Assembly: GCA_902806435.1 (NCBI GenBank)
Contig: CADCWO010000246.1
Coordinates: 1 to 64,000, forward strand
DNA from: an uncultured Synechococcales cyanobacterium
GTDB lineage: Bacteria; Cyanobacteriota; Cyanobacteriia; Thermosynechococcales; Thermosynechococcaceae
Length of the DNA stretch: 64,000 nucleotides
Direction of reading: 5' to 3'
This document shows, one piece after another, positions 28,764-37,861 of the stretch. The translations under genes were made by a program, and so were the position numbers. Under the pieces are notes generated by a model. That model searched no databases. It was given only the letters and a program-made list of their open reading frames with translations, and was not told where the DNA came from. The first letter of the stretch is position 1. The number at the start of each line of letters is the position of its first letter.

Positions 28764-30791
28764 TTACCGCCATAGCCTAACTGTTTTATCCTTACTGCCA
28801 CTAACAACGATCTGCTGCTCAGCGCTGTTTGCACCAGAACCGGCAAGTCGCTTCTCCCCTAGACCATAGGCAACCGAAATCACCCAGTCAGTGTGCCCGC
28901 TCAGCGTCCGCAGCAGTTCTCCACTCGGTAAATGCCATAGTTTAATCGTTCTATCGCGGCTGCCGCTAGCTAAAGTTTGTCCATCTGGGCTAAAGGTAAC
29001 CGTTGTCACCCGGTCTGTATGGCCAGTAAAAGTACGCAGTAGCTCCCCCGTTTGTAGGTTCCAGAGCTTAATGGTTCGGTCCCAACTACCACTGGCTAGC
29101 CTCTGCCCGTCCGGACTGATGGCAATCGATCGGACAAAGTCGCTGTGTCCAGAAAGGTTGTGCAGTAGTTCACCCGTCTCTAAGCTCCACAGCTTAATCG
29201 TGTTATCACCACTGCCACTGGCTAGGGTTTGACCATCACGGCTAATTGCAATAGACCAAACTGGGCCAGCATGTCCGCTCAGGGTGCGTCGCAACTGACC
29301 CGTCTTTAAGTCCCAAAGTTTGATCGTACTGTCGTAACTAGCGCTGACTAAAGTCTGGCCATCCGGGCTAACGGCAACGGACCAAACTGGGCCAGTGTGC
29401 CCACTGAGAGTAAACAGCAGTTCGTCCGTCTCCAGATTCCAAACCTTAATCGTGTTATCACCACTAGCACTGGCTAGGGTTTGGCTATCACCGCTAATCG
29501 CAACAGACCTCACGGCGTCGGTATGCCCGCTCAGGGTACGCTGCAGTTCGCCTGTGGTGGGATTCCATGACTTGATCGTTCTATCTGCACTGCCACTGGT
29601 TAAGATTTCTCCATCCGAGCTGAGGGCGACAGAAAAAATGGCATCAGAATGCCCGGCTAGGGTTTTGACCTGAACATTTTGCCAGCGAAGTCCAGCCTGA
29701 CACTGCTGGAGCAGCCTCTGCGCCGTAGTGTATTGCGCTAATTTTTGAGGAATGGTTTGAGCTTTCGTGACGCACTCATTATAGTTTTTGGCTTGGGCTA
29801 AGGCCTTGACTGCTTTGAGCTGTTCAGAGGGCTGGTGTTGTGCCTGGCGTAGCCCAAACAGAGCAGCAACCATTAAAACAGCGGCCGTGAAGCCTGCTCC
29901 TAGGATCAAGCGAGATTGGCGCGTTGTAGTCGTAACTGATCTTTGTACTGCTGGGGGATGCTTAACCTGTTGCAGAGATTGCACCGCTGTGAACTGGCAG
30001 GCAACTTGATCTTCTAGTTTTTGAATATCGGTACTGGTAAGCCCTAAATCTTGCTGCGATCGCGCTAAATGCCTGCGTGAGACATCAGTGAGAGGATATT
30101 CACGCTCTAGGGCTTGCAAATACTCCCGCTCATACCGCTGTAGTTTTTGCTGGTATCCCTGAGCAGGAACTGGTATAGGGACAGGAGTAAGAGTAGTAGC
30201 TTCAGCCTCTGCCAATACACCATCCCTACTCCAGTGGTGACCATTGCTGGGCAACGGTCCCTGCGGCTTATCCCTCTCCCCAGCGACTACTGGAATAAAT
30301 AGGTCTAGCAACTTCCCTTGCTTCAGCTCCCAGTCGCTGCGATCGCGAAGGTCAGCCGGGATCATCACCCCGGTACGAGCTGGCTGGTAATTCCATAAAT
30401 TTGGCGCTGCGATGCTTTCTAAACTGGCGGGGCACTGCTGTCGATCAATTAAGGCTACGGGTCCTTTGTGCAGACAAGCGAAGATAGCTTCAAGATGGCT
30501 TGGATTCAGTCCCTCTGCCAGGTGGTAACAGAGGAAATACGGCACATGGCTGCGACCAAAATCGTCTAAGCCACCATTGTATAGCCAGCCGAATAGGCAC
30601 TCTTTCGAGGTTAGCTGATGCACATAGGCAGCCCGGTATGCCAATCCTGGCGGGTTATAGGCATCCCAATGAGGGTGAACAAGCTTTTGTAGAAAGGCTT
30701 GCTGGGCCACCGCCGGAACCTGAGGACTGGCGAGGAGCTTAAATCCCACCCCTGGAAAGCTGGTATAGATAAGTTGGCCTAGGAGCAGCAT
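28764..30791 (-). CDS. WD40 propeller protein with GTPase-associated-type N-domain
   Basis: This 675-residue protein has three parts. Residues 1 to about 200 begin QLIYTSFPGVGFKLLASPQVP and contain SHVPYFLCYHL, which resembles the N-terminal domain of GTPase-associated proteins (GAP1-N type) as I remember it. A single transmembrane helix lies at about 292-312 (LILGAGFTAAVLMVAALFG). From about residue 370 seven WD40 repeats form a full propeller, each with a GH near the start and ending in TIKxW. It is encoded downstream of a membrane P-loop GTPase with TPRs, in the same direction, 63 bases apart. Together they look like a GTPase-controlled scaffold, possibly signalling or defence; this is inference. 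Confidence 0.72.
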   Translation of the reverse strand: MLLLGQLIYTSFPGVGFKLLASPQVPAVAQQAFLQKLVHPHWDAYNPPGLAYRAAYVHQLTSKECLFGWLYNGGLDDFGRSHVPYFLCYHLAEGLNPSHLEAIFACLHKGPVALIDRQQCPASLESIAAPNLWNYQPARTGVMIPADLRDRSDWELKQGKLLDLFIPVVAGERDKPQGPLPSNGHHWSRDGVLAEAEATTLTPVPIPVPAQGYQQKLQRYEREYLQALEREYPLTDVSRRHLARSQQDLGLTSTDIQKLEDQVACQFTAVQSLQQVKHPPAVQRSVTTTTRQSRLILGAGFTAAVLMVAALFGLRQAQHQPSEQLKAVKALAQAKNYNECVTKAQTIPQKLAQYTTAQRLLQQCQAGLRWQNVQVKTLAGHSDAIFSVALSSDGEILTSGSADRTIKSWNPTTGELQRTLSGHTDAVRSVAISGDSQTLASASGDNTIKVWNLETDELLFTLSGHTGPVWSVAVSPDGQTLVSASYDSTIKLWDLKTGQLRRTLSGHAGPVWSIAISRDGQTLASGSGDNTIKLWSLETGELLHNLSGHSDFVRSIAISPDGQRLASGSWDRTIKLWNLQTGELLRTFTGHTDRVTTVTFSPDGQTLASGSRDRTIKLWHLPSGELLRTLSGHTDWVISVAYGLGEKRLAGSGANSAEQQIVVSGSKDKTVRLWR

Positions 30792-30854
30792 GGTTCCCTT
30801 GAAAAAGACACACGAGCTAGCTTCTCATTTTGCAGTTGTCATTCGCCCAGTAGA

Positions 30855-32183
30855 TTACTGGAGCGTACTTTGAGCTAAATTTCGAATTTTTGGTTTCGAC
30901 TCGTCTGGGGCAGCTTTCTCTGCTTGCCCAAACAGCGTTTTTGCCATTTCTGTGTCTCCTTGCTCAGCGCGCAGCATTGCTTTGCTGATCAAAGCCGTTA
31001 GGTTGCTTTTTTCCTGTACCAGAACTTCGTCATAGACCACTTCTGCCTTCTGCTTTTGGCTTGTGAGCTCATAGAGCTGGGCTAGATTTAAGTTCAAATC
31101 AAGGTTTTTCGGGTCTTGCTCGACTAGTTTCTCCATCAAGGGAACGGCTTGATTTGGCTGGCTCATTTGAATGTGCAGGTTAGCCAGCTTAATCAGCGCA
31201 GTACTATTATTGGGGTCCCGCTGAAGAACCTGCTCGTACTCCCGAATTTGCTTTTGCGCCCCCTGAGCAACGCTAGGAGTAAGGTGCTCAAAACTAAAGA
31301 AGATGGCTGCGATCGCTCCCAGTAAGCCAAGACCTGCTAGGCCCAGCCATGGGTAAGTGCGATTGGTGAGCGGTAGATTGAGGCCAGGAAGCTTTTTAAC
31401 TGCGCTTGTGCCCGCTAAGGGAGATAAGCCCTGCATTGAGCCTTTAGCTAAAGTTGCTGGCGCAGACTGATAAATCTTTCTCAACTCCATCGTTAGCCAA
31501 AGAAGTGGGGCAGCGGCACCCGTAGGCTTGATGGTTGCCGAGCCCGCTGTCGCCACAATCGGAATTGCGGAATAGAATCGCCGATAATTTGCTTTACTAG
31601 CATCTAGGCGAGTGATTAGAGATTGCAGATTTTGCTCAACCTGGAGCAACCCAACCGCACTAGATTCGAGCCGATCACATTGGGTAAAGATCAGCGCAAA
31701 AGCATACTTTAAGTTATTCAAAGAAACTAGGGAGGCGATCGCCGCCACTTGATCAATCACATCCTCCATCATCTTTAGGTAAGCTGCATCATGGACCAGC
31801 GCATCGGCATTAATAAACACACAGCAGCCGTGGGATGCCAACACCATTCTCTGAAAATCAGTGTTGTGGATGTCACAAAGCTCACCAGGAATGTCGTGCC
31901 AGCGAAAATGGCATAACGTTTTACTTCTACCTAGCCATTGCCTTTTCAGGCTAAAGCTAAAATCGGTAACTTTCATCGTCGGCGGCGGATACTGGCCAGT
32001 CCGAGCAATGTAGTTAAGGATATTCTCAAGGTTTCCCTGCACCTGGATATCTTGGCTATCAAACCACAACTGCTGGCGATCTGACTGATGCTGAGAATGC
32101 GATTCTGCGTAACTACCAGCAAGAAACACTGTCTTACCCACCCCCCTTTGCCCAATGCTGAGGAGATTAAATGTTTTCATCAT
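30855..32183 (-). CDS. Membrane-anchored P-loop GTPase with TPR domain
   Basis: This 442-residue protein starts with a GTPase-like domain: Walker A in LLSIGQRGVGKTVFLAGSY, a DxxG-type element in RWHDIPGELCD and a base-recognition-like TQCDRLES. A transmembrane helix follows at about residues 276-295 (WLGLAGLGLLGAIAAIFF). The C-terminal 140 residues are TPRs (DPNNSTALIKLANLHIQMSQ, DPKNLDLNLNLAQLYELTSQ). The TQCD element replaces the usual NKxD, so guanine specificity is uncertain. It precedes the WD40 gene and probably forms an operon with it. The combination recalls bacterial GTPase-adaptor conflict or signalling systems; no effector domain such as a nuclease is visible. Confidence 0.7.
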   Translation of the reverse strand: MMKTFNLLSIGQRGVGKTVFLAGSYAESHSQHQSDRQQLWFDSQDIQVQGNLENILNYIARTGQYPPPTMKVTDFSFSLKRQWLGRSKTLCHFRWHDIPGELCDIHNTDFQRMVLASHGCCVFINADALVHDAAYLKMMEDVIDQVAAIASLVSLNNLKYAFALIFTQCDRLESSAVGLLQVEQNLQSLITRLDASKANYRRFYSAIPIVATAGSATIKPTGAAAPLLWLTMELRKIYQSAPATLAKGSMQGLSPLAGTSAVKKLPGLNLPLTNRTYPWLGLAGLGLLGAIAAIFFSFEHLTPSVAQGAQKQIREYEQVLQRDPNNSTALIKLANLHIQMSQPNQAVPLMEKLVEQDPKNLDLNLNLAQLYELTSQKQKAEVVYDEVLVQEKSNLTALISKAMLRAEQGDTEMAKTLFGQAEKAAPDESKPKIRNLAQSTLQ

Positions 32184-32342
32184 AATTCCGGGTTAACAGA
32201 TACTTTTGATTCTCCCAGAGCTGTGTTTTAATAGCCAACCCATAGCTGAAAGTACTTAGTAGCTGGAGAGCCTGTACTTAGGACTAGGCCGGGATTTGAA
32301 CCAAATTGGCTGGCAATAGCAACTTGTAAGCACTCAGTGTTA

Positions 32343-33218
32343 CTAGTGGGAGTGCGAGGCAGGTGGTTGGGAAGAGTTTAAGGGCTGATTCAATCCAACG
32401 ACACCCTTTAAGTCAGCACCCTCTAAATTGGCACCCTTTAAATTAGCGCCTGTTAGATTAGCTTTATTGAAGCGGGCTTGCGTTAGAGTTGCTTGGGTTA
32501 AATAGGCTCCCAGTAGACTTGCCCTTTGCAGATTTGCACCTGTGAGGTCTGCTCCTGCAAAACTACTTCTTTTCAGGTTGGTTCCCTCCAGGTTCGCTCC
32601 GCTTAAGTTTGCACCATTAAGATAAATGGCGCTCAGGTCGGCCCCGCTTAGTACCGCCCTCCGCAGGTCTGCGTCAACTAAATCTGCGGCATGCATGTAG
32701 GTTCCCTTCAGGTTTGCCCCTCTAAGATTCACTCTTGGCAAGCTGGCAACGGCAAAATTTGCACCAGCTAGATTGGCCTGGCTCAGGTTGGCACCACTCA
32801 TCTTTACGGCAAACAGATCAGCCTTGCTCAAGTTGACACCACTTAAGTTAGCCTGAGGTAAGTAAGCGCCGTGTAGGTATGCCCGCTGCAAATTTGCTTG
32901 GCTTAGGTCTACGCCAGGTAGGTAAGTTGTGATCAGATTAGCCTGAGTGAGATTGGCTTTGCTGAGATTAGCTCCACTCAGGTATGCCCCCTGGAGGTTT
33001 GCTGTTCTCAGGTCAGCACCGCTTAAATTGGCACCACCTAAGTTACATCCTGGGCATTGCTTAGTCTCTCGTAGCTGTTTAAGGTGGTTAGGGTTGGGTG
33101 AAAGCTTGCTTGCTGAACTTGCCGGATTAGCAGACTGATCAGCAGAGCTTACATTCTGGGAGCAGGCTGAAGAAGCCGAAACTACCAACACGAATGAAAT
33201 CAGGGTGTTTAGTTTCAT
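32343..33218 (-). CDS. Pentapeptide-repeat lipoprotein
   Basis: This 291-residue protein carries a lipoprotein signal peptide with the lipobox ending in SSAC. After a short linker (KQCPGCNLGGANLSGADL) it consists almost wholly of A(D/N)LxX pentapeptide repeats from about residue 60 to 275, roughly 40 in number, which fold into a right-handed quadrilateral beta-helix. It should be anchored to a membrane on the periplasmic side. Cyanobacteria have many such proteins; their functions are mostly unknown. The tail is proline- and histidine-rich. Confidence 0.88.
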   Translation of the reverse strand: MKLNTLISFVLVVSASSACSQNVSSADQSANPASSASKLSPNPNHLKQLRETKQCPGCNLGGANLSGADLRTANLQGAYLSGANLSKANLTQANLITTYLPGVDLSQANLQRAYLHGAYLPQANLSGVNLSKADLFAVKMSGANLSQANLAGANFAVASLPRVNLRGANLKGTYMHAADLVDADLRRAVLSGADLSAIYLNGANLSGANLEGTNLKRSSFAGADLTGANLQRASLLGAYLTQATLTQARFNKANLTGANLKGANLEGADLKGVVGLNQPLNSSQPPASHSH

Positions 33219-33635
33219 GGATTTTAAGTAGTTGCGTAGCGTTAAAACTAATCCCCCCAGAGGTCAAACCTAGCCACTAAGAATACTTTGAGGCAGCGTA
33301 TTCAAGTTAGGCTTTCGTATATTGAGATTAGAGTAAAACAGCCAAATTCGGCTGTCAGCCCTAGCAACTTTTAATTTTTCTTATTGCTCATGTCTTAGTT
33401 ACTCTGAGCCAGTAGTTTTTCGCTTTAACTAGCGGTTGCTTTCCCTAGATCAGCCCTAACCACCTGATTCACTCTCGGACTCGTGCCAGTTAGCCAAGCC
33501 TAATTTGGCTCCTGCTCAATGCAGCATCAACTACTCTAAAGATGAGTTTCTAACAGCTCATATAATTCTTGATAAATTTGAAGTATTAAGATTGCCAGGG
33601 GGATAACTGAAAGTAATCCTTTTTAAGCCTTCCTA
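33219..33635. other. Divergent promoter region without a gene
   Basis: Between the pentapeptide-repeat gene (leftward) and radC (rightward) no gene is supported. The stretch is moderately A+T-rich, and I see no tRNA, hairpin terminator or riboswitch. Both neighbouring promoters should lie here. Confidence 0.5.
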
Positions 33636-34367
33636 ATGACTTACTGCCTCAGAGTCGCCGACATCCCTACAAGTGAGCGGCCCCGTGAACGGCTAATGAC
33701 CCAAGGCGCAAGGTACCTAAGCACCGCTGAATTGATTGCCATTTTGCTAGGTACAGGCCAAGGACCCGGAAAACTATCTGCGGTTGGTTTAGGACAATAC
33801 ATTTTGCATGAATTAGGACGTCACCAACGAGATCCACTGGCAGCCTTGCGCGATATTAGCATCCAAGAACTGATCAAGATACCGGGAGTCGGTCCGGCTA
33901 AGGCCACAACCATCTTGGCAGCAGTTGAGTTAGGCAAACGAGTTTTTCAATCCCGACCTATAGTGCAAACAGTCATTGATGACCCTTCTGTAGCTGCCGC
34001 TGCCTTGAGCGAAGATTTAATGTGGCAAGCACAGGAACGATTCGCAGTTTTGCTGTTGGATGTCAAGCACCGGCTGATTGGCACTCGGGTTATTACGGTG
34101 GGAACTGCTACGGAAACGCTAGCCTCCCCACGCGATATCTTTCGGGAGGTCATTCGTCAAGGAGCTACTCGCATCATTGTCGCTCACAACCACCCTTCCG
34201 GGAGTGTTGAGCCTAGCCCTGAAGACATTATATTAACTCGGCAGTTGTTAGAAGGTGCCCTACTACTGGGAATTCCCTTGCTGGACCACCTAATTTTAGG
34301 TAACGGTGAGTTTAGAAGTTTGCGTCAAACAACCCCTTTATGGAACGATTGTCCTCAAGTGGATTAA
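33636..34367 (+). CDS. radC: RadC family protein (JAB/MPN domain)
   Basis: This 243-residue protein has an N-terminal helix-hairpin-helix region ([22 protein letters not shown]) and a C-terminal JAB metalloprotease-like domain. The metal motif reads [16 protein letters not shown] (HxHxnD type). E. coli RadC was named for DNA repair but that role is disputed; the true activity is unknown. The length and the opening [13 protein letters not shown] are normal for the family. It is transcribed alone. Confidence 0.94.
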   Translation: MTYCLRVADIPTSERPRERLMTQGARYLSTAELIAILLGTGQGPGKLSAVGLGQYILHELGRHQRDPLAALRDISIQELIKIPGVGPAKATTILAAVELGKRVFQSRPIVQTVIDDPSVAAAALSEDLMWQAQERFAVLLLDVKHRLIGTRVITVGTATETLASPRDIFREVIRQGATRIIVAHNHPSGSVEPSPEDIILTRQLLEGALLLGIPLLDHLILGNGEFRSLRQTTPLWNDCPQVD

Positions 34368-34580
34368 GTCTGCTCGGTTCTAGTTGTTCACGCCCCATGC
34401 TTGTCCTAATGCACTACCGCATCCGCAACTGGATTGGGTATAACGCTACCCTGAAGTCACGAGGAAAACTGAAGTTTAGGGTCAGCGCGCTAAAGCTTTG
34501 AAGAAGTACAGCCACTTTCTAGAATTGGATTAATACTGACCAACGATGGGCGATCGCAACTGCCACAGCAGCATGAATAA

Positions 34581-36827
34581 TCACTGGACGACCTGCTTCA
34601 TATAATTTCCCCACAGCTGGGCAGCTAGACCACTACTACCGGAGGTCGGCGTATTATCATCATTACCTAGCCAAATTCCAGTTAGCAGATTTTTACTAGG
34701 CACATAGCCAATAAACCAGAGGTCACGGTTATCATTGGTTGTCCCCGTTTTACCTGCTTCATCTAATCCTATCCCAGCACTCCTGCCAGTTCCGGACTGC
34801 ACTACCCCACGAAACAAAGTAGTCATAGTATCCGCTACGTCAGCATCAAGGACTTGGGCACTCGCCTCTTTTTGCCGCTCATAGATGACCCGGCAACTCT
34901 GAAAATCCTTTGGGTTTTCGCAATCGCCAGCATCCAAAATGCGGCTGATGGCACGAGGAGGTGTACGCATCCCCCGGTTGGCGACTACGGCAAAGGCTCC
35001 AGCCATTTCTAACAATGTCGTTTCACTTTGGCCAAGTACCAGACCAGGCACTGGAGCTAAGTCCGATTCAATCCCCATACGGCGAGCCATCCCAATCACG
35101 TTTCCTAAGCCCATCTCACGGGCCACCCGCAGGGCGATCGCGTTCTCAGATAGCGCCACTCCCGTGTACATATCCATACTACCGGCACCGGAGCGACAGC
35201 CAGCAAAAGCTTGGTTTTGCCACTCCACCGGAGCGCAGGAGAAGACGTTACCAGGGGAGAGACCTTGGGCAATCGCAGTTGTGTAGGTAAAAATTTTAAA
35301 GGTAGATCCTGGTTGCCGCTCTGCTTGCGTCGCCCGGTTAAACTGACTGCGGTTGTAGTCTACCCCGCCCACTAAGGCATGGATTTGGCCGCTGGTAAAG
35401 TCGAGGCTAACCAGCGCTCCTTGAGAGAAATTGTAGCTTCCCCCTTCAGTATTCACGGCATTAGCAACGGCTGTCTCCGCTTTGGCTTGCATGCCTAAAT
35501 CAAGACCCGTTTCGACAATAAAGTTACCCTCAGCCGCCAACTGCTTCCCCAGCAGGGTTTCTAGCTCCTCAAGCACATAAGTGTAAAAGTAGGGGGCTTT
35601 TGTGCTTTGTAGTTCTTCGAGGGCAGCGGGGCTGACTTCAATCCGCGATCGCCGTGCCCGCGTCGCTTCATCGTTACTGATCATGCCCTGGGCTGCCATG
35701 CGGTTAATCACGCGATCGCGATACTCAATAGCGGTGTTGTAATCCTGGATTGGATTAAAGCTGTTCGGGGCTGGCAGAATTCCCACCAGCGTTGCCGCTT
35801 CCGACAGGCTTAGCTCTGTGGCTGACTTAGCGAAGTAAAACTGCGCTGCATCTTCAAACCCAGCCGTGCCGCTACCCAGGTAAACGCGGTTTAAGTAGGT
35901 CCGCAATAAAAAGTCTTTGCTATAAACCGTTTCTAACTTTAGGGCAACCACGGCTTCGCGGAACTTGCGTCCGGCAGAATCTTCTCGGCCCACATAGTCG
36001 CGCAACAAGTTACGGGCCAACTGTTGCGTCAGGGTACTACCGCCTTCACGGATCCCGCCGCCCAGGATATTGACTACCGAGGCGCGCAAGATGCCGAGCG
36101 GGTCGACGCCTAGGTGCCAGTAGTAACGACTGTCTTCAGACGCCAGGACAGCCTTGGCGATATAAGGGGAGAACTCTGAGAGCCGCTTGATTTCTCGATG
36201 GACTTCATCTCGGCGACGGCGCAGGGGGGTTTCGCCATCTCGCGCTACCACCACCACGGGTCCTTGGGTAGAGGCAGGTAAGGGGCGTACAGAGAAGCGC
36301 TGCCATTCCACACCAATCCACAGCAAAAGTAAAGCGGTCAGACTACCCGCACCGTAAAGGGTATAGCGTGCTGCTTGGATATACCAGGGAGGTGGATCGA
36401 CGTACTGCACCCTAACCGCTGCTTCTAACTCCGGCGGGCCAAACGTCAATACATCTTTGTGGTGTAGCGTCCGCCCTTTAACCCGTTGCTTGCCGCGAAA
36501 CACACCGTTGGTCGAATTTTCATCCTTGATTACAAAAGGAGTTTTATGCCGCCGATCGCGCTCTAGGGAAGCATGAATCTGGCTGACAATCGGATTGCGA
36601 ATCACAATATCGCAGGACTTGGAACTGCGGCCAATCAAGTAGCGATCGCCCAGTAACGGGTAAACCTGGGCTTTTTCAGCTCCGGCATCCTGAACCCAGA
36701 GCTCCGGCACCCTAGCATCAGGCTTAAGGGCCAGTTTGGAAAAGTCAACTTTCGCCTGAATCGTCTGTACCGCTTGGGTAAGATTACCCAGCAACGTCCG
36801 GGATTGCGGAGATGGGGGAGGCGTCAT
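34581..36827 (-). CDS. Class A penicillin-binding protein with N-terminal FHA domain
   Basis: This 748-residue protein builds and crosslinks peptidoglycan. Residues about 60-140 form an FHA domain (YLIGRSSKSCDIVIRNP, then HASLERD and NSTNGVF), which in other proteins binds phosphothreonine. One transmembrane helix follows at about 150-170. The glycosyltransferase (GT51) domain shows EDSRYYWHLGVDPLGILRA and GGSTLTQQLARNLL. The transpeptidase has STFK in RQPGSTFKIFTY, SEN in ALSENAIALR, and KTGT in AGKTGTTNDNRD. The FHA domain lies on the cytoplasmic side, which suggests control of wall synthesis by Ser/Thr kinases. All catalytic motifs are intact. Confidence 0.92.
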   Translation of the reverse strand: MTPPPSPQSRTLLGNLTQAVQTIQAKVDFSKLALKPDARVPELWVQDAGAEKAQVYPLLGDRYLIGRSSKSCDIVIRNPIVSQIHASLERDRRHKTPFVIKDENSTNGVFRGKQRVKGRTLHHKDVLTFGPPELEAAVRVQYVDPPPWYIQAARYTLYGAGSLTALLLLWIGVEWQRFSVRPLPASTQGPVVVVARDGETPLRRRRDEVHREIKRLSEFSPYIAKAVLASEDSRYYWHLGVDPLGILRASVVNILGGGIREGGSTLTQQLARNLLRDYVGREDSAGRKFREAVVALKLETVYSKDFLLRTYLNRVYLGSGTAGFEDAAQFYFAKSATELSLSEAATLVGILPAPNSFNPIQDYNTAIEYRDRVINRMAAQGMISNDEATRARRSRIEVSPAALEELQSTKAPYFYTYVLEELETLLGKQLAAEGNFIVETGLDLGMQAKAETAVANAVNTEGGSYNFSQGALVSLDFTSGQIHALVGGVDYNRSQFNRATQAERQPGSTFKIFTYTTAIAQGLSPGNVFSCAPVEWQNQAFAGCRSGAGSMDMYTGVALSENAIALRVAREMGLGNVIGMARRMGIESDLAPVPGLVLGQSETTLLEMAGAFAVVANRGMRTPPRAISRILDAGDCENPKDFQSCRVIYERQKEASAQVLDADVADTMTTLFRGVVQSGTGRSAGIGLDEAGKTGTTNDNRDLWFIGYVPSKNLLTGIWLGNDDNTPTSGSSGLAAQLWGNYMKQVVQ

Positions 36828-37084
36828 TCGTTCTAGTACAAGTTGCTAATCAAGAAGTCACAAAAAACGGTGATCGACACGGGGGGTGATCTTCTCCTGA
36901 TCATACACGCACATTTATGCTTGCCTGAAAATTAGGATGGGGCAGGGCAGCTCAAACAGCTCAACCCTTCTAGAGCTATAAGCCTAGCGGTAGAATTGCT
37001 AGTGTTAGCATATGAGCGCCACAGAAAATATAGCCCTCAAGTTTTTCCAATCGCCCTTTTATCTCTTCACTAGGTATCTAACTG

Positions 37085-37777
37085 ATGTTTATTCATAAAA
37101 AAGAACCCCTGCATGTGGTCGATGTTGATCAGGCAAACCCGCGTTTCGCTCAGTTTCTGTTAGAGCAGTTTGGCGGAGCAACGGGAGAACTGACCGCAGC
37201 ATTGCAGTACTGGGTGCAGTCATTCCATGTCGAGAACGCAGGTATCAAGGATATGCTGCAAGACATTGCGATCGAGGAGTTTGGGCATCTAGAGATGGTC
37301 GGCAAGCTAGTTGAAATCCACACGAAAGGCGTTGACCAGACGGATGCTTATAAAAGTACGCTATTTGCGGTTCGGGGGATGGGACCCCACTTTCTAGACA
37401 GCCAGGGCAGCGCTTGGACCGCTAGCTACATCAATGAAGGCGGTGATGTTGTGCGGGACCTGCGGGCTAATATTGCCGCAGAAGCAGGCGCACGTCAGAC
37501 CTATGAATCGTTGATCAAGATGGCACCGGATGAAGGCACCAAGAAAACCTTGGTTCACTTGCTGACCCGGGAAATATCTCACACACAGATGTTCATGAAA
37601 GCCCTAGATTCGTTAGGTAAACTAACGGACCCAATGTTCGGTACTATCCAACCCGATGAAACGGTTGATATCTACTACAACCTTTCTAGCAACGGCGGCC
37701 AGGATGAGCGGGGTGCTTGGAACTCTGAACCTACTTTCAGATATATTGCTGACCCTGCCCAAAGTGTTTCTAGCTAG
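37085..37777 (+). CDS. Manganese catalase
   Basis: This 230-residue non-heme catalase has the four-helix bundle with dimanganese ligands visible in GATGELTAALQYW, IAIEEFGHLEMVGKLVE, NIAAEAGARQTYE and REISHTQMF. It destroys hydrogen peroxide in the cytoplasm. The length is at the short end of the family, as in other cyanobacterial forms that lack the long C-terminal tail. It is convergent with the LOV-type histidine kinase gene, with a shared hairpin between them. Confidence 0.92.
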   Translation: MFIHKKEPLHVVDVDQANPRFAQFLLEQFGGATGELTAALQYWVQSFHVENAGIKDMLQDIAIEEFGHLEMVGKLVEIHTKGVDQTDAYKSTLFAVRGMGPHFLDSQGSAWTASYINEGGDVVRDLRANIAAEAGARQTYESLIKMAPDEGTKKTLVHLLTREISHTQMFMKALDSLGKLTDPMFGTIQPDETVDIYYNLSSNGGQDERGAWNSEPTFRYIADPAQSVSS

Positions 37778-37825
37778 GGTATTGCCAGCCTTGGCATCAC
37801 AGATGTGCGAACGATCACCAGGCAA

Positions 37826-37861
37826 GGAGGAGGGGAAGAAAGATTACTTTCTACCTCCTCC
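37826..37861. terminator. Shared hairpin between convergent catalase and kinase genes
   Basis: GGAGGAGG (37826-37833) pairs with CCTCCTCC (37854-37861), and AGAAAG (37837-37842) with CTTTCT (37847-37852) inside it, around a 4-base loop. The kinase stop codon lies inside the stem. There is no long U-tract on either strand, so its efficiency as a terminator is uncertain. Confidence 0.5.

Noticed and set aside
28887-29680. Regular DNA repeats with a period of about 126 bases, CRISPR- or satellite-like at first sight
   Set aside because: They are the codons of seven WD40 repeats; units vary at third positions and there are no unique spacers.
32280-32340. tRNA-like T-arm (GGTTCAAATCCCGG on the minus strand)
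   Set aside because: The stem before the loop (ATTTG) does not pair with the stem after it, and no anticodon arm or acceptor partner is present. It is chance or a very old relic.
32400-33060. Short-period DNA repeats
   Set aside because: They encode pentapeptide repeats (A-D/N-L pattern) and are explained by that protein.
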